Assembly (NCBI GenBank): GCA_028289325.1
Contig: JANQQN010000261.1
Location: forward strand, 1-52,829
DNA: 52,829 bases
DNA from: Myxococcota bacterium
GTDB lineage: Bacteria > Myxococcota > Kuafuiibacteriia > Kuafuiibacteriales > Kuafuiibacteriaceae
Direction of reading: 5' to 3'
Shown here: piece by piece, positions 51,822 to 52,829 of the stretch
How positions within the stretch are numbered: the first letter of the stretch is position 1
Layout: each line of letters opens with the position of its first letter
The notes under the pieces: model-generated
Told to the model about the DNA's origin: nothing
Databases searched by the model: none
The model's input: only the letters and a program-made list of their open reading frames with translations
Position numbers and translations under genes: made by a program

Positions 51822-52295
51822 TCAGAGACCTGTGACCTCGCGCCAGTTACGGCCTTGAACAGCGTTGTTCACGCACGCGGCGCTTACGTTCAGGCTACGG
51901 GCAACCGACCTCTGCGTCTCGCCAGCCCCGACTCGGTCGATGACTTCAAGCACTTGCTCTTCCGTGAGCTTGGCCCTTCCATGCCGCTCGCCCCTGGCGA
52001 GCGTCCCGTGCCGAAGCGCGTCGGCCATGTTCTGAGCATGCGTGCCCCAACGAAGGTTCTCGGGCCTGTTGTTCCTCTGGTCGCCATCCAGGTGACGACA
52101 CTCTTGGCCGGCCGAGGGCGGACCGTGCCAGGCTTCGCAAACGAGGCGGTGCGCGGGCATGTCCTTTAAGTAGCGATAGCCATTGGGAGCGGTGCGTAGC
52201 CTCAGGCACTTCCAATGCCCTCTCCTGGTTGAATAAAGGCAGCCGTCATCACCGGCATAAAGGCCCTTGGTGGGCGTTGGTCGAAAGTCGAGCAT
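51822..52295 (-). CDS. HNH endonuclease (second copy, reverse orientation)
   Basis: The 157-aa product has an HNH core: AHRLVCEAWHGPPSAG with His49, then CRHLDGDQRNNRPENLRWGT with His68 and Asn75/76. A C-terminal HTH follows (LTEEQVLEVIDRVGAGETQR, SVARSLNVSAACVNNAVQG). The start sequence includes YSTRRGHWKCLRL and NGYRYLKDMPAHRLV, a NUMOD-like DNA-binding strand region. ATG 52295 has GGAGG six bases upstream; the frame extends upstream without family sequence. It lies against the direction of the phage operon and resembles the HNH product of 46895-47590 (DG-NNRP-NL--GT, then ADALRHG). Confidence 0.86.
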   Translation of the reverse strand: MLDFRPTPTKGLYAGDDGCLYSTRRGHWKCLRLRTAPNGYRYLKDMPAHRLVCEAWHGPPSAGQECRHLDGDQRNNRPENLRWGTHAQNMADALRHGTLARGERHGRAKLTEEQVLEVIDRVGAGETQRSVARSLNVSAACVNNAVQGRNWREVTGL

Positions 52296-52612
52296 ATGGA
52301 GCCTCCAGGAAGCCCACCTGCTGGTAGACCTGCATGGTTGGCCCAGGACCGCCTCGACCACAGTGAGTCTTCTTTGGCGGCGACACCCCGGGACGGGTGC
52401 GTGGTTGATCGACCTGCGTAGGACGGGTGCCCTACGGCCCTACGGGCACGTCGATGGTTCCAATTCTACACGAGCTGATCGCCGCTCAAAGCCCTGTCAA
52501 CCTAGAGGCCAAATCTTCATCCGATCGTCATTTGCGGTTCCTGCCTAGAACGGCTGTCAACCCCGGGGCGGATCTCGTTCCATCGGGTGGTGAGGCAGGT
52601 AGAATCAAGAGC
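52296..52612. other. Intergenic region after the second HNH gene
   Basis: About 317 bp without a convincing gene. CTGTCAACC occurs twice, 60 bp apart (52494-52502 and 52554-52562), the second followed by CCGGGG. No clear promoter or terminator is seen. Confidence 0.4.
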
Positions 52613-52829
52613 GTGGCAGCACCCGACCAGCAGGACTCTCCAACCGACGCGGTGATCGCGCCGGCCGACGCCGATCAGCAGACCAACGCCGACGCGCCAC
52701 CGAAGTGGTTCGCGGAGTTCGTGGCGAAGTCGGACGCACGGCACAAGACCCTGGTCGAGGATGTCGCCCGCTTGCGCAAGCGCGCGAAGGCGACGGCCAC
52801 AGACGAGCCCGAGGGTGACGCGGAGAGCG
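52613..52829 (+). CDS. Probable phage scaffold-like protein, N-terminal part (cut by window edge)
   Basis: An open frame starts at GTG 52613 and runs off the right edge (72 codons). The product begins AAPDQQDSPTDAVIAPADAD, continues PPKWFAEFVAKSDARHKTLV and then EDVARLRKRAKATATDEPEG. It is acidic, low-complexity at first, then a charged coiled-coil, as in capsid scaffolding proteins, which usually follow portal and precede the major capsid gene. The ribosome-binding site is weak. The call is by composition and position only. Confidence 0.5.
   Translation, partial: MAAPDQQDSPTDAVIAPADADQQTNADAPPKWFAEFVAKSDARHKTLVEDVARLRKRAKATATDEPEGDAES

Larger units (their letters stand above)
41865..52829. 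mobile_element. Prophage (left part; right end beyond window)
   Basis: Everything right of the tRNA-Lys fragment is phage-like: excisionase-like HTH, Gp37/Gp68 protein, palm-type polymerase, an overlapping structural operon with portal and large terminase, two HNH endonucleases and a scaffold-like gene. Gene overlaps of 1, 4 and 8 bp are frequent, and base composition drops in the control regions (43,300-43,850; 45,200-46,050). No integrase, major capsid or tail gene is in view; these are expected to the right. Whether the phage is intact cannot be judged. Confidence 0.88.

Overview
The window is a high-GC bacterial chromosome segment (1 to about 41,860) followed by the left part of an integrated phage (about 41,865 to the end). 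The organism looks like a member of the Myxococcota or a related former deltaproteobacterial lineage. This is inferred from gene content: a PEGA-domain Ser/Thr kinase with the HRDVSPHN loop, a zinc-ribbon/GYF/TPR protein of 981 aa, a cysteine-rich lipoprotein, a MerR-like regulator coupled to a sigma-region-4-like protein, and frequent GTG/TTG starts. No rRNA gene or complete tRNA gene was seen, so the placement stays approximate.

Chromosomal part. 1-3,400 is the rimP-nusA-ylxR-infB translation/transcription operon on the minus strand, with a strong intrinsic terminator in its leader. 3,500-11,100 holds a nitroreductase, a possible structured small RNA, ileS, a nitrilase-family amidase with rsmD, and pyk. 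11,100-14,750 has a zinc-ribbon protein with a poly-Asp tail, mazG, a spacer with DnaA-box-like sites, murJ and divergent rpsT. 14,750-21,300 is a purine block (HAD phosphatase, purD, TPR protein, purH). 21,300-29,700 carries regulators, a Ser/Thr kinase, a lipoprotein, a DciA/DUF721 protein and an SRPBCC protein. 29,860-31,750 is atpD-atpC, then a 44-bp tandem repeat, then obgE, rpmA and rplU. 33,900-41,660 is accessory: small unknown genes, a CcmI-like lipoprotein, a TupA-like binding lipoprotein, a VOC protein, an outer-membrane protein, a RraA homologue and a large YfhO-type membrane protein.

Phage part. The left boundary is a 47-nt fragment identical in form to the 3' half of a tRNA-Lys(CTT) gene. 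A canonical terminator follows it, and the 5' half of the tRNA is missing. Inside are, on the minus strand, an excisionase-like HTH gene, a Gp37/Gp68 (DUF5131) gene, a control region with repeated operator-like octamers, and a divergent family-A-like polymerase palm protein translationally coupled to a 53-aa protein. On the plus strand a tightly overlapping operon encodes two HTH proteins, an HNH endonuclease, a gp10/virion-morphogenesis-like protein, a portal, a zinc-finger terminase-small-subunit candidate and the large terminase. A second HNH endonuclease in opposite orientation and a probable scaffold gene cut by the window end follow. No integrase is in the window; it is expected beyond the right edge.

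Most notable: the palm-domain polymerase operon with a palindrome cluster at its 5' end; the first HNH gene, whose N terminus resembles the start of the next structural gene; the operator-like arrays of the phage switch; and, on the chromosome, a three-hairpin RNA candidate and a leader terminator ahead of rimP-nusA. All calls were made by reading the sequence; no database search was run.
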